Notes under the pieces: model-generated
Told to the model about the DNA's origin: nothing
Seen by the model: the letters and a program-made list of their open reading frames with translations, nothing else
Databases searched by the model: none
Program-made: the position numbers and the translations under genes
NCBI RefSeq assembly: GCF_029227915.1
Contig: NC_079880.1
Span: 18,990,001-19,054,000, forward strand
Reading direction: 5' to 3'
Length of the DNA stretch: 64,000 nt
From: Hydractinia symbiolongicarpus
Lineage: Eukaryota; Cnidaria; Hydrozoa; Anthoathecata; Hydractiniidae
Shown: in pieces, positions 30,601 through 42,359 of the stretch
How the letters are laid out: every line of letters begins with the position of its first letter
Numbering within the stretch: the first letter of the stretch is position 1

Positions 30601-31336
30601 TTTAGGCTTTTTAACTTGAAGTACAATTTGTCGATACTGTCAAATAAGGTAAAAATGTAGGCAAAAAGGCTACTTTTTTTTAAACTTATAGCATTTGATT
30701 AAGAGTTCGTGATGTTTACTTCAAACTTGGACCAGATTTGTATCATGACAAATGGAAAATGCTGACGTTAGCGTTTTTCATGATGCCAAATTCATAGGGG
30801 GAGCCATATAATAATAAAAATCTATTTTTCCAATACTGCCGCCTCATTGTGACTTGAAACTTCACAAAGCAGAATGAGAAGTGTATAATCGTTTCGAAGA
30901 AACCTGTGTCAAAATTTTAAAAATAGATCTTTAATAGTCCTTTTCAGACAAAAAAGCCGAAATATCAGTTTCCTTTTTTTTTTTTTTGAAAACTGATTAT
31001 TTTTTGTGCGCAAAAGTTAGATTTTTCTTGGTCAATAATATAAGTTTTCCCAGAATTTATGTGAGAAGACAACCCAGCAAATCTTTCCCTTGTATTTTTT
31101 ATCCAAACATGGCAGTGAAAAACAAAACTACGCGTACCTTCAAGTTTTAATTTCTTTGGTGTTGTTTGTGAACCACTTACTTCGCTTGATGCACTTGATG
31201 TTGTTTGTGAACCATTTGCCGCAGCAGTTGTTGAAATTGAAGAACGCTCTGCCTCTGGATTCGGCTGGATAGCTGACACAGTGGGTGATTTCCCAGATGC
31301 CTGCTTCGATTTTTTGCTTGCTGCGTTGGTGGACAT
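27612..31336 (-). pseudogene. Second Helentron RPA-like gene (two exons, long intron)
   Basis: Exon 1 is 31336-31138, starting MSTNAASKKSKQASGK, Ser/Thr-rich, ending TPKKLKLE. The intron is 31137-28508 (GTACGC...TTTTCCAG, 2630 nt). Exon 2 runs from 28507 (NAVHVYVHDVSPVKTSRRN) through an OB-fold stretch with SYVLQNLRLKEWP. The phase-1 junction is at the same place as in the Helentron 1 gene. TAA at 27840-27842 interrupts, after which the same frame gives the zinc ribbon CPKCRKTSQ...FICEHC, ending at a stop at 27609. It is probably the RPA gene of Helentron 2, which lies upstream on the same strand. An additional intron around 27840 (TTGCAG follows the stop) cannot be excluded. Confidence 0.65.
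30291..30362. repeat. GC-rich perfect 23-bp inverted repeat, 26-nt loop
   Basis: TGCGCGCGCAGAAATGGAGG plus TAA at 30291-30313 is the exact complement of 30340-30362. A weaker inverted match continues outside (AATCATAGTGCC at 30270-30281 against the complement of GGGACTGTGATT near 30407-30418). It is inside the long RPA intron and is probably the core of a small foldback element. Confidence 0.85.
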
Positions 31337-32027
31337 TCTGTGACTCAAGTTAGTGTATCTGGCTGCACACAACCAACCAAACTTCCTCTTTCGATTGTAA
31401 ATGTGAGTTCGCAAAATTCCATCGCTTATACACACGTGTGTTCTGCACGTTTTCTTTCTACCATATATGGTAGTGTTTTTTTCGGACGGCCATATATGGG
31501 CACAAATTTTGCATATAGGACAACCCACCCCCTCAATGAAAAATAAAATAAAAGTGGTAGGGAGGAGTTTGGAATAAAAGAATAAACACCCTCCTTTACC
31601 TAGGAGAAAATCCTACATATTATACTTATACAGAAGTTGATGAGAAAAGCGTTATTACATAACATCGACTTTTAACAGTTATGCATTCAGCATGAGAGAG
31701 TGCCACGTCATGTATCTCCTCGCTTGGCTGTTCGTGTCGCTCCAATACCTAAAAACGGGGTCGCACCACAAAATTTCACTTTCGCTTTCAATGTTCATAT
31801 AACTATACCCGGGTTTTTATCATCTTTATTTTGTTTTTAACCAGGGGCGGATCCAGCCAATTTTATTTAGTATGTCATGATGCGTAGCAAGAGTTGCGCA
31901 TTCGGCGCGACATGTATATTCCGGGAAATTTTCGTAATGTTTTTTACTACCCTGTCACGCGACAGGGTTGACATACATTGAAACCGCTCCTGCTAACAGG
32001 CAACTCTGACACGAAATAGTAATTTGA

Positions 32028-32345
32028 ATGAGCGCCCTTTCGACATCCTCTAAGTGGGGGGCTCATCTGAGGGGGGCTGATTGAAAGAAGCAAGAATTAG
32101 TTAGCAGTCCAGTAAATTTGAGCAGAAGGAACAAAAAGTAACCCAATGGGGAAGAAAGAAAGCAAATATGAAATCCTCAACTTGCAACATTTAACAGAAC
32201 ATATTTACAAATTACAATACTTAAAAAGTCTACAAATAATTGCAAGCCAAAGATTTTTTGGTTTTCATGTCAAATGAGCGCCTCCAAGATCTTAGTTTCA
32301 AATTGAGCGCTCCCTTTTTCGGTTCTAAGCAGCAGGGCGCTCATT
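32028..32345. mobile_element. MITE-like unit with GAGCGCCCT ends
   Basis: AATGAGCGCCCT at 32028-32039 and its complement at 32334-32345, with further GAGCGC motifs inside (32276-32283, 32314-32321). Similar GAGCGCCCTTTC motifs recur near 46990-47015. Confidence 0.45.
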
Positions 32346-32547
32346 TGAGCCGTGAACTTCAGATTTTTGAATCACATGACTAGATTTGTTTAGTCTGGCG
32401 AAATTTCGAAATGGTAGACGGTGTTGCGTATCTTTTTGTAGCTACCCACAGCAAAAACAGACAAAATGCCCTGGGAACGAGGTTGTTTGAGTTATAATCC
32501 GATTAAAGTCCACTAACAAACAGCAGAGAAACACAGTTTGTCCCTTA

Positions 32548-32671
32548 AGCCCGTTTTTCACTCAGCGCACAGACCGCACGGGCGGAAAATATACGCACTC
32601 TGATTGGTTGAGACAAAAAAGTGCAGTTTGAAAGTTCAGAATTTCTAACTCCGCTGAGTGGAAAACGGGCT
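32548..32671. mobile_element. 124-bp Harbinger-like MITE with TTA target duplication
   Basis: The ends AGCCCGTTTTTCACTCAGCG and CGCTGAGTGGAAAACGGGCT are inverted repeats with one mismatch. TTA flanks both sides (32545-32547, 32672-32674), the 3-bp duplication typical of PIF/Harbinger. The minus-strand frame across it is not a gene. Confidence 0.75.
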
Positions 32672-34873
32672 TTACGGTTCATACCCAACGTCGAACCCAG
32701 GGCTGTATGGCTCTTGCTATGAAAGCCGCATGCGCGTACCAATGAAAAAAACTAAGAAGCACTGGGGACGACTTTTGCTTCCTATTGATAATTTGATTCT
32801 GAGTCTTAATATTGGATATTAATATTGTTTCAGTTCCTCATGCGTTACAGCCAGATGTTTTAGCAGTTAATTGAATTATTTTTCGACATACGGGTCATCA
32901 CGTAATCTTATTCTCTAGAGCCAGTAAAATACCAAGTATAGAAAGTCTTTCCTATTAAATTTCAAGTAAAACGGATAAGGCATCAAGAAGTTGTTTTATA
33001 CGACTTTTGACGGCAAAGGAGGTGATTGACGACGCCATTGTCACATCTGGAGCACGAGATGAAGTGCGCGTAAATATTCACACGTGGGTAAGGCAGAGTC
33101 AAATGAGACTCCTTTTATAAGAATAAAAAAATAAAAAACTTGTAAAAAATCACACAAACTTTCGCTTACAAAATCTCTCCTGATAGGGCAGGTCCATGTA
33201 CTAAAAATTAGGTTTCGATAAAACTGGTAGAAAATTATCAACTTGTTATGTATATTTTCACATTTATTTATCAAGGTTTCTTTCAATAATTCAATGTTCT
33301 TCGTCCTGCACAAACACGCACACACGCCTACACAACACGCTTAATATGAAGTGGATGCAAATAACTTCCAAAAGCATTACTACCAAAACAAATGTCGGAC
33401 TGTACATGTGATGAATAGTACCGTGACCATTTTGTTGGTTTTCTAAATTCAACGAATGTGTCTCTCCGGACAACGGACAAAAGAACAATGAATAAGTTGA
33501 TCAGCAGAGTTGGTAAATCTTGCCGGGTCATTCGCTCTCTTCATAGGGTAGGTTCATGTCTGAAAATAAGACACACAGCTAATAACAGCTATAACTATAT
33601 GTTCTTTCTATATGATCACTGGTGTAACACGCATGCTTGTTTTTGTGTGTTGACTTCCTTGAACTATATTTTAATCACCTGTATCTATTCGGTTTCAATC
33701 ACCATTTCTATGAATGGAGCGAAGGATACTTGTAATGTAAAGCTTGAAACATGTGTGCTTCATTCATGCTTTCGTATAATCGTTTGGTTCGATAAACTGT
33801 CTATCACCACTTTATTTTCATACAATTTGCTTTTGATTGTCACTTCAATGGATACAATAGTGTTTATCATGTCAAGGATTATAACCAATGAGTTCTCGCT
33901 TTTTCTGATACACCGCCGAGATGATGACTGTCAATTATTCATCTGTAACACTTCGTGTGTTGTGCAGACTGCTTCATATAATTATTGAGTTCACATGCGT
34001 TATAAATATCTTTAAAAATCACAGTTTCTCAATATACAATAAACAGCAAAAGATAGTTTACATGAAAGTTTGTCTTTGTAAAATATAAAAATTATATGCT
34101 GTTTGTATCAAAAACATTTGAACAACAGTAAGACAATAAGTCAATGAACTGAAAACTACCAGGACATGAGACATGAATTTCAAGTATGCATCCTTATAAA
34201 CATCTTATATAATAATCTCAACTTGCATGTTGTCAGTCAGTCCTTTGTGTCTCAGTCCTGGAACCACTAAATAAAAAAACTAAGAAAAAATTTCAATGCA
34301 AAAAAAAACAAAATAAAAAAATAAAATAAAAAACCCGTCTCCAACCACGTAAAATTCTCATTAACAGAACGACTTCTTGTAAAGAAACTTGAGCAATTAC
34401 AAAAGATAGAAAATCGATTGAGACACGTATCACTATCTGTTTTAAATTGTTAAAAAATTTTTCTGAGAAACCTGATTAATTTCTATCATAATTATGATAT
34501 TTTAGCTTAGCATCTCATCATTATCTTGATAAATATAACGTAATAAATCACGTTTATATAGCCTATTCAATCATCATGGGTGGCAAGCGGTAAGTGCAGT
34601 AAACATATGTGAAGAGGATCTAATGCAATGTTTTCATCTTGTCACCCATGACGTCACATATCATGAATTAACCATAAAAATCATTTTAATCGTTATATGA
34701 CTAAATTCTTCGAGGAGATAAGCATAATTCGTTTATTCCGACAACGCAATTTGCAAAAAAATCGTGACTGCTTGGAACACATTTGTACTCAGACGGTGTA
34801 TTGGCTGACGCCTAAAATTATAAAGGTAATACAAATTATTCCTGTCAGACTGTATCGACTTTGTAACACAAAG

Positions 34874-34914
34874 CGCACAAACACACACACACACAAAAAA
34901 AAGAAAAAAAAAGG
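34874..34914. repeat. CA/A-rich simple repeat
   Basis: An (AC)n run followed by A-rich sequence, immediately downstream of the Helentron 2 endonuclease end. Confidence 0.85.
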
Positions 34915-34933
34915 ACTGACCAAAAGTGAATTA

Positions 34934-35555
34934 TGGAAGTGTTGCTATTTTGACTTTCACTGCATCATGATCTGAAAAAAACATTTTTTATCATATAGGT
35001 TATCATATAGGTTATATTCAGCGAGTCACAAATATCCTTTTTAATGTACACATGGTCAATAAGTGATCCTGAAATGTGAGTCGGTTCATTGACAATAAGG
35101 TCGTAATTTCTTAATGCATTTTCAAGTTGAATAGAAGAGTTATCAGTTGTGTTCAATGCATTAATGTTAAAGTCTCCTAAAATAATATGTATATTATCTT
35201 GACAGACAGACATGCAGTGTGATATTACATACAGAAAGTTCGCCACTGATAGTGATTGCTTACGATATAACAACAAAATATTAAACTCTTGTTTCTGAAT
35301 AGCATACACTTTTACAGTAACCAGCAGCGCACCTTTTAACGTCCAAATATCAACAATCTCGATATTTGATTGAACACAACATGCTAAGCTGCAAAATTTA
35401 TCATTGCTTATACTATGCTCTACTGTGAATTGATTCAAGGTCGAATTGATCAAACCCAAGTCATCATTGTTGGAAATCTTAGTTTCAGTAAGACACAATA
35501 TGTCACAGTCACATAAAGCTTCATCTGATAAAATATCAGTGGCATGTTTTTTCAT
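34934..35555 (-). pseudogene. Helentron 2 EEP endonuclease section
   Basis: KKHATDILSDEAL...DILCLTETKIS, IHIILGDFNINAL, SLIDHVYIKKDIC, and, after a frameshift near 34975, SDHDAVKVKIATLP. A short duplication (ATATAGGTTATC repeated near 34991-35013) inserts TYMI twice before the end. Catalytic residues are recognisable but split by frameshifts. Confidence 0.75.
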
Positions 35556-38374
35556 CGTACATTCAGCAACATGACGGTCAATGATGATTCATCTTTACAT
35601 AAACGATTGATAGGGGTCATGATATAATTATTTCGCAATGTTTCGTATTCTAAAATGGCTTTTGGATCAGCACGTATAGCAGATGACTTGTATTCTCCTA
35701 TAAGATATAATCCCTTCATAGCAGTCACTCTACTCAGTGCTACATACATTTGACCATAATTAAAACTTCTCTGTTTCAGCAGATTGAAGCTCACCACTAC
35801 CTCTGGAAATTGCTTACCTTGAACTTTATGCACAGTACATGCCCATGCTAACATTAATGGAAATTGTGTTCTTTTAATAGTCACAGATGAAGCACTCTTT
35901 TTGAGGAAAATATTGGTTTCTGATTTTGTTATAGGTACTACATTTTTATGTTTTCCATATATATCTGCATTCTTTTGCTTAATTCCAATACTGTCATCTT
36001 CAAATTTAACATAAATCACCTTCAGGTCATTAACTACACTATCCATCTTAATATGATAAACAGTTCCTATTTGTCCATTTGTGAGTTTGCTTTCAATATC
36101 AATGTTAGCAGTCAACATAATCTTTGCACCAACTTTCAACGTTAAAGTGCGAGCAAGTCCTCCAGTTTCCATTTGACCTCGATTTCGAGCTTTCTCTATA
36201 AGAGAAGTTGGTACATTTTTCGGAATGGTATCGATGGAATCAATCTTCACTGAGGGAGTGTCCAGTTTTTCGAGCATACAATTGTTGTGATCCGATACAG
36301 GTTTATTTTCTGCCCATATATGTACAGTACGTTTTGGATAATCATCGTCACTATCAGAAATGAACCTGGATTTTAGAAGAGTTTCGGCATCATCATCCAA
36401 CCCTGCTTTTGTTCTTTCTGATTTTGATTCTGATTTTGTTGAGCAAATCAATCAAAGAGTTGTCACCTTTCTGGCGCATAACTTCGGTGAGTTCTGCAAT
36501 TCTGAAATGCCTCCACAGTGAAAACATATTTAGCATTGCATCCTGATATTCTGCATATACTGGTCTTTGTTGAATAGGAGGGAGTTGATAAAAATCACCA
36601 CATGCAATCACAGATATCCCTGCAAACATGATTTCCTGTGACACGCCAAATATTTCGACCAATCTTTGATAAATATGTAACAGTAAGTAATTTGAAACCA
36701 TTGAAATTTCATCAATGATAATAAATTTCAATTCCGATAACTTTTGTCTTAATGTTGCACGCTTCTTGTCACTTAATTTAGGGATGGATTTTTTAAAATT
36801 TCCGACAGGTATAGCTAATCCTGAGTGAATTGTGGTCCCATTAATGTTAACTGCAGCTACTCCAGTTGGTGCAAGAAGTAATACTTTTGGTTTGTCATAT
36901 TCCCCAGAATGATAAGACAGTGTTTTTGTCAATGAGTGGTAAATAGTTTTCACAAGGTGCGACTTCCCACAACCACCACTACCTGTCAAAAATATGTATT
37001 TTGGATCAATTTGTGATTTCACAGTAGTTGATAAATTTTTAATGCAATCTCTTGACCATTTTATAACAACTTCAAATATTTCTCTCTGTTTATGGTTCAA
37101 TGTCCTTATATTTGCATTGATTTCATGACCAATCTTTGATGAATATGTAACAGTAAGTAATTTGAAACCATTGAAATTTCATCAATGATAATAAATTTCA
37201 ATTCCGATAACTTTTGTCTTAATGTTGCACGCTTCTTGTCACTTAATTTAGGGATGGATTTTTTAAAATTTCCGACAGGTATAGCTAATCCTGAGTGAAT
37301 TGTGGTCCCATTAATGTTAACTGCAGCTACTCCAGTTGGTGCAAGAAGTAATACTTTTGGTTTGTCATATTCCCCAGAATGATAAGACAGTGTTTTTGTC
37401 AATGAGTGGTAAATAGTTTTCACAAGGTGCGACTTCCCACAACCACCACTACCTGTCAAAAATATGTATTTTGGATCAATTTGTGATTTCACAGTAGTTG
37501 ATAAATTTTTAATGCAATCTCTTGACCATTTTATAACAACTTCAAATATTTCTCTCTGTTTATGGTTCAATGTCCTTATATTTGCATTGATTTCATCATC
37601 ATGAATTGATGAAGTGTTGTTACCTATAGTAGAAGGTAGCACAGATTCCTCATCAAGAAGACATTCCTCTTCATAATCTTCAATTGTCTTAGCAGTGTTC
37701 AATAATTCCTGTACTTCATCATTCTCTTGCTGAGCATATGAATCTAAGTTATTAACCATGTCCCTGTGATAATTATTGATTGCATCTTCCATTAAATCTG
37801 AGAATGGTTCAAAAAAATTTTTATTCTCATTGACAATGTCCAGCACTGTTGGTTGCATCAACTTATTCATATAACTACCAGTATCTGGACACTTTAATGT
37901 AGATTCATCTCGAAATGGGAAAAACATGAACAACATGTGATGGGCATATTCTTCTGGTTTTTTGTGCCTGTTCGGTACGTGATACCCCAACACAGATTTA
38001 ACCCTTCGACATTTTAGCTTTTCTTTTGATGACATAAGTGGCAATACACTTGGGTACATAATTGGGTTATGGTTTTCTTCAATGATATCATCGACTAGAA
38101 CTGTAGGCTGATTATCGTTTTCTGAATGATCATTTGTTTTCAAGTAATAATGGGAAAGAAACTCTGCATAACACAATGCATCAACGATAGCATACTTCCC
38201 TTTCGAAAATTTTGCATTAGGTCTATCTATGTACCTATCTAACATATTCCGCTTGAATATATCAATACTATCTTTTGGTAGTTCTTTGATCTCTTCCTCA
38301 CTACGGCAAACTTTATAGCGATTTTCTGGGATATTACTATTCGCAAATATGACAGCTGGGAAAGACTTTCGGAG
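35552..38374 (-). pseudogene. Helentron 2 helicase with internal duplication
   Basis: The frame after the TGA gives LDRYIDRPNAKF and PLMSSKEKLKCRRVKSVLG, then Walker A FLTGSGGCGKSHLVK and Walker B FIIIDEISMVSNYL. These appear twice because of the 470-bp duplication (36657-37596). 470 is not a multiple of three, so the copies are out of phase. After a frameshift near 36430 come the C-terminal motifs ANIDIESKLTNGQIGTV, WACTVHKVQGKQFP and YGQMYVALSRV, and the frame ends at the start of the endonuclease (TVMLLNVR). Confidence 0.8.
36657..37596. repeat. 470-bp tandem duplication inside Helentron 2 helicase
   Basis: 36657-37126 and 37127-37596 are nearly identical (one visible difference, GATAAATATG against GATGAATATG). 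The unit covers Walker A to Walker B. The near identity, compared with heavy decay elsewhere, suggests a recent event or an assembly artefact. Confidence 0.95.
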
Positions 38375-39729
38375 TCAAAGCTCAGGCATAACATGATAAA
38401 CCGCTTCTTGAATGGAGCATTCCCGCTTAGTTACATAAGCTCTAGCAACTGACTTCATTTGTTCATATGTAGTTTTGTTCATCAGTGAAGCTTCTTTTGC
38501 AGCCTGTCTCATTGCCTCGGTGGATTCATCTTCCGACTTGGAAAAATATGCGCACATGTAACTAACTGATTTGTAATAATTTATGACTGGTTGGATATCC
38601 ATATTCGCTTGCCAATCCATCAAGCCTTCAACAAAATAGTTATTAACAAAACAGGAGTTTGGCTGACGCTTAAAATGAATCTGATAGTCTGTATCACTAG
38701 AAACAGACAAAGCACTGTAATAATGTGCTTCATCTACTCCAATATCTTCAAGTATTTCACTTATGGTTTTCAATTCCACATAGTTTTCCTTCAATGGATT
38801 TAAAAAGTTGATTTTTCTTGGATTTAAATTTTTGTCAATAAAGTCTTTCACCTTATTCAAAATGTTATGACGATTTTGCAACAAATCACCTTTTTCTTTT
38901 TTAGATAGGTCATCAGATAATGGTTCAGCGATAATGGTGCGGTCACAAAAATATCGACCAAAACTGTACCTACATTTAACATTTTTATATTTACGACATG
39001 ATTTAGAATGGGAATGTATTTGGTATGACTTCACTAGATTGTACAACTCAGGTTCTTCATTACTGTTTGGTAAGTGAACTTTTATTATAGCATCAATATA
39101 TGCCAAATATTCATCTTTTGTCTCTATTCTGAGTTTAGGTGCATCGATAACCCATATGAATGAGTGGACATGCGGGCTTCCTCTAAACTGAAACTCGACA
39201 TGAATGGCGTGATATTTAACTTTTCCTAAAGGACCATCAACAATAATTTCTTTGAAGAAAACTTCTACTCTATATTGAAAGTGTCTAGCCAATAAAACTG
39301 GGTTACTATTTAATAGTTTACACCGTTCAAAATAATCTATTTTATCTATATCTTCATCAGAAATGTCAAGCGCATTCAGTTTAGCAATAATTGAGACAAG
39401 CTCATTCCATCTTAAATCAGCACATGATAATGTGAGGAAAAATGTGGGCAAACCAAGTTGTTTAACATTGGTAAAACTTCAAACAAAAATCTTTTCCAGT
39501 ATGCTGGGGTTCCTTTGATAGTATTCATGAAACTATATGCATTTTCACTAGCCACAAATGAACTTACCGTTTCCTTAAAATTTCTACTGAGCATACCCGC
39601 AGTTAGCTGGCTACCTCTGAGTTTTTTCATTGCAATGTTGATACTATTAGTTAAACTTTGTTGTTGCCAAATTGAATGAACAAAAAATATATAATCTGGC
39701 TCTGATGCAAATCTTTGTTTATAGTTCAA
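38375..39729 (-). pseudogene. Helentron 2 Rep (HUH) section
   Basis: Two frames joined near 39460. Landmarks: FFVHSIWQQQSLTNSI, TPAYWKRFLFEV, LSCADLRWNELVSII, HUH in FRGSPHVHSFIWVID, the two-tyrosine motif in INYYKSVSYMCAYFSK, and EAVYHVMPEL before the TGA at 38375-38377. The sense codon in Helentron 1 is Trp, so this TGA is a nonsense change. Confidence 0.8.
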
Positions 39730-39768
39730 TAGCCTTTGATTATAATACTTAGATGGAGATAATTTGAT

Positions 39769-41691
39769 TTAACGATTAATTTTATACCCAAATACTCCAG
39801 TAGGAAATAAGTACGGATGTGCTAACTCTTCACAGAATTGATCACTCAAAACACCCAATGGATTTTTACCTTCACAAGGAGCGATCGAAACATTCTCAGT
39901 TTCAGTAACTGGAATCTCAGATATCAATGTAGTTTCATTACAACCAAGTCTATGTTGATCTAGGGGAATTTCCTCTATTTCTTCTGGTATGTCATGCGTA
40001 GAGCTACCTTGCTCATTCTCATCAGTAGAATTTTCATTTTGCATAATCGAACTAGTGCTCAACTGCTCCATGTTTATTGTGATTTCTGCATACAATGGGT
40101 TATTAAGCTTCAAATATAACAGAGCAGCTTTAACAACATGTGGTCTTACTGGTTCAAACAGTAGGTGGCCATGGAAAACATGCTTTCGTTTCAATGTTAG
40201 CATAATTACACCATTGCTATCAGCACCTCTAGGTAAATTATTACAAACATCATCTGCCTCAAGTGGTACATTACATATTGTACCTTTCATTTTCGGAGAT
40301 TGTCCTTTTGGCATTATTACGACTTTTTTAAAAAGAATCCTCTGTGAAATTATGACTTTTTCGAGTTTTCTCAAATCAATCAACTCTTCTGGTATTTCAC
40401 ATATATATAATTTGTTACATACAGCTTGACATGGGACAACTTTCTTCTTCAATTTCTTATCACATGTCACACATGTATATGCCTCATTATCAAAGCTGGT
40501 AACATGGGAATAATAGAAATCACTAGTTAACTCTGCATATCCATCTTTGAATATTTTCACTGAACGCCGATATAGACATCTGTTGCAAACAACACAAACA
40601 TAATATGGGCCTTTTGCAACTTCTTGTCTGAACTTGATCACTTTCTTTGTATATTTTGCTTTCATATTTTTTTGTATGTCACATTCACCTAATTGGGTAC
40701 ACTTCTTTTTATCAGACCGTTGAGCACTGTATGATTTCATTTGTTCCTTTCTTTGATTGTGTTTAGCACTGCCAACTAAATTTTGATAATATTTTCTATT
40801 CTTCAGTCTCTTGATAGAAGCTGCAATAGTGGATATTTCTAATTCTGTCAGATTAATTTTCACCGGTTGTATTTGGTAGTATTGGGAAGTTAGACTCTGT
40901 TTGCGCAAATAAAAGTCTCTAATATAGGCCTCTACATCACAAAGCCTCTTGAACTTCATCAAAAGAGAGTGTCCATCAGCAACAACTGAACCATCAATAC
41001 TTCGACTGTGAGAATCAAATACAAAGAATTGTGTTTTGTAAAGAAATATTGAAGTGGTGAAGCCTCCTGTCATGAACATTAGTCCGTTCAGGTCACCATC
41101 AAAGTTCAGAAATGCTTTTCCAGATAATGTTATTTCTCCTGAGATAAGATTCAAAAACGTAACAATTACTGGTGTGCCTTCAACGGTAATAGAATTTGGG
41201 AGTTGATCGAAGGAAATGGCACCAAATGTATTCAAAGATTTAAAAATAGTATCACCGTTATCTAGTATATAGTCCAGATCCCAACTAGTCCATAGTGAGA
41301 CCTTGTGAATTACTGACCAAATAATGGCAAATAATGCATTAGGAACACATTGCATACCCGAAGTTTCTCCATATTTTGCATCTGCCTGGTTGAGAGTTCC
41401 TTGGACAGATTTAACAATCTTGTATGTTGGACCAGGATTAATTTCCACATCGCCATCAGCCAGCAATTGTAATAACTTCGAAAATGACATATTAATATTG
41501 AACTCAATAATGACCACTACAGCACTAATAAGAAAATTACAAAGGAAACTCTTCCATGACAATAATTCTTGTATCATTAAAAATGTTTCAAAAGCACTAA
41601 CAAGGGAAGCTAATTGACTTTGTGGTGACTTTCTTGAGAAGCAATGAAAGGAACCAATTGCGGCTTGATAGGCTTCTAATGTGATCATCAC
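39769..41691 (-). pseudogene. Helentron 2 N-terminal part: 2A motif, cysteine protease, zinc/DUF6570-like region
   Basis: 640 residues from GTG/ATG at 41691/41688. Residues about 50-78 are hydrophobic (FLCNFLISAVVVII), followed by LLADGDVEINPGP, a textbook 2A site (about 80-89). The protease-like domain follows: putative nucleophile in TSGMQCVPNALFAI and Asp-His in FFVFDSHSRSIDG. Then come a basic linker (IKRLKNRKYYQNL), zinc-binding YVCVVCNRCLYR and YTCVTCDKKLKKK, and the DUF6570-type stretch up to HPYLFPTGVFGYKINR. TAA at 39769 then interrupts; the frame resumes at once with KLSPSKYYNQRL. Unlike Helentron 1, protease and Rep N-terminus are in one open frame. Confidence 0.7.
41428..41451 (-). 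other. 2A ribosome-skipping motif (DVEINPGP)
   Basis: GAT-GTG-GAA-ATT-AAT-CCT-GGT-CCA encodes DVEINPGP, an exact match to the D-V/I-E-x-N-P-G-P consensus, preceded by the usual Leu-rich LLQLLADG. Skipping would release the protease-Rep polyprotein from a hydrophobic N-terminal leader. The homologous place in Helentron 1 (SVEVDSGL) has lost the NPGP. Confidence 0.8.
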
Positions 41692-42299
41692 TGCTAGTCC
41701 TGCTAGCTACCTTCTTAGTGAAAACTGTCTGATGGATGATAATAAAACCTGTGTTGCAAATACGACAAACAATAAAGTCTATGCTACACTACTGATTTCA
41801 CAGATTATCACAAATGTATACTTTTTCCAACTGTGTAGTTAGTTATAGTTAGCTTTAGCTATATGTTGTTGCATATTAACTGGTGTTGTGCATTCAATAT
41901 TTTCCTCATGAATTTTTATTGATATTGCAGATGTTTGTATTTTTCAGATTATATATTTTAATATGATTATATTTCAATATGATCTATTCAGTGATCTATT
42001 CAAACTGACAGGAAGAAAGGAAAAATCTAATGCCCCAATTGGATGAGGAAGCAGGAGGGGAGGACGGAAATAAATTCTAGAACCAAATGAAAAAGAGACG
42101 TCAAAGACGTTGAATAAAACTAAATACGTACTGTTTGGGTTGTTTCTTTCATGCAATAAAGAACAAACAGCACTTTTCACTTTATCAAAGCGAACCATTC
42201 GCACTGCTCAAAACAGAAGTCAATTTCGTTTCAGGTCTTTCGCGAATGAAAAATTGGATGATAGCGTTTTTAAGAGACGTGTAGACTAAACCATACTGT
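41692..42299. other. No gene seen; 5' flank of Helentron 2
   Basis: AT-rich. Should contain the 5' end and promoter of Helentron 2, but I cannot place either. Confidence 0.45.
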
Positions 42300-42359
42300 G
42301 TAACCACAGATGGAAAAAAGCTAGTAGCCCAACGGGTAACGATAAGGAGAAGGCGATCG

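Larger units (their letters stand above)
31340..34933. other. Gene-free stretch between RPA exon 1 and Helentron 2 main ORF
   Basis: Apart from the two MITE-like units listed separately I recognise nothing. The plus-strand frame at 33458-33988 is long but shows no domain, has skewed composition and is probably chance. Confidence 0.45.
34934..41691 (-). mobile_element. Helentron 2 main frame (degraded)
   Basis: The order is the same as in Helentron 1: protease, zinc/Rep, helicase, EEP endonuclease, all minus strand. Lesions: TAA at 39769-39771, a frameshift near 39460, TGA at 38375-38377 where Helentron 1 encodes Trp (PELWLRK), a 470-bp tandem duplication in the helicase, and frameshifts near 36430, 35553 and 34975. 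The protein is clearly homologous to but well diverged from Helentron 1, so these are two families, not two recent copies. I could not find terminal repeats matching those of Helentron 1. Its RPA gene is probably at 31336-27612. Confidence 0.8.

Noticed and set aside
33458-33988. 176-residue plus-strand ORF with hydrophobic stretches
   Set aside because: No signal peptide at the start, no recognisable motif, overlapping frames on the other strand, and located in TE-rich sequence.
34990-35013. TYMITYMI repeat as a functional motif in the endonuclease
   Set aside because: It is a short tandem duplication absent from the Helentron 1 protein, next to a frameshift, and so is decay.
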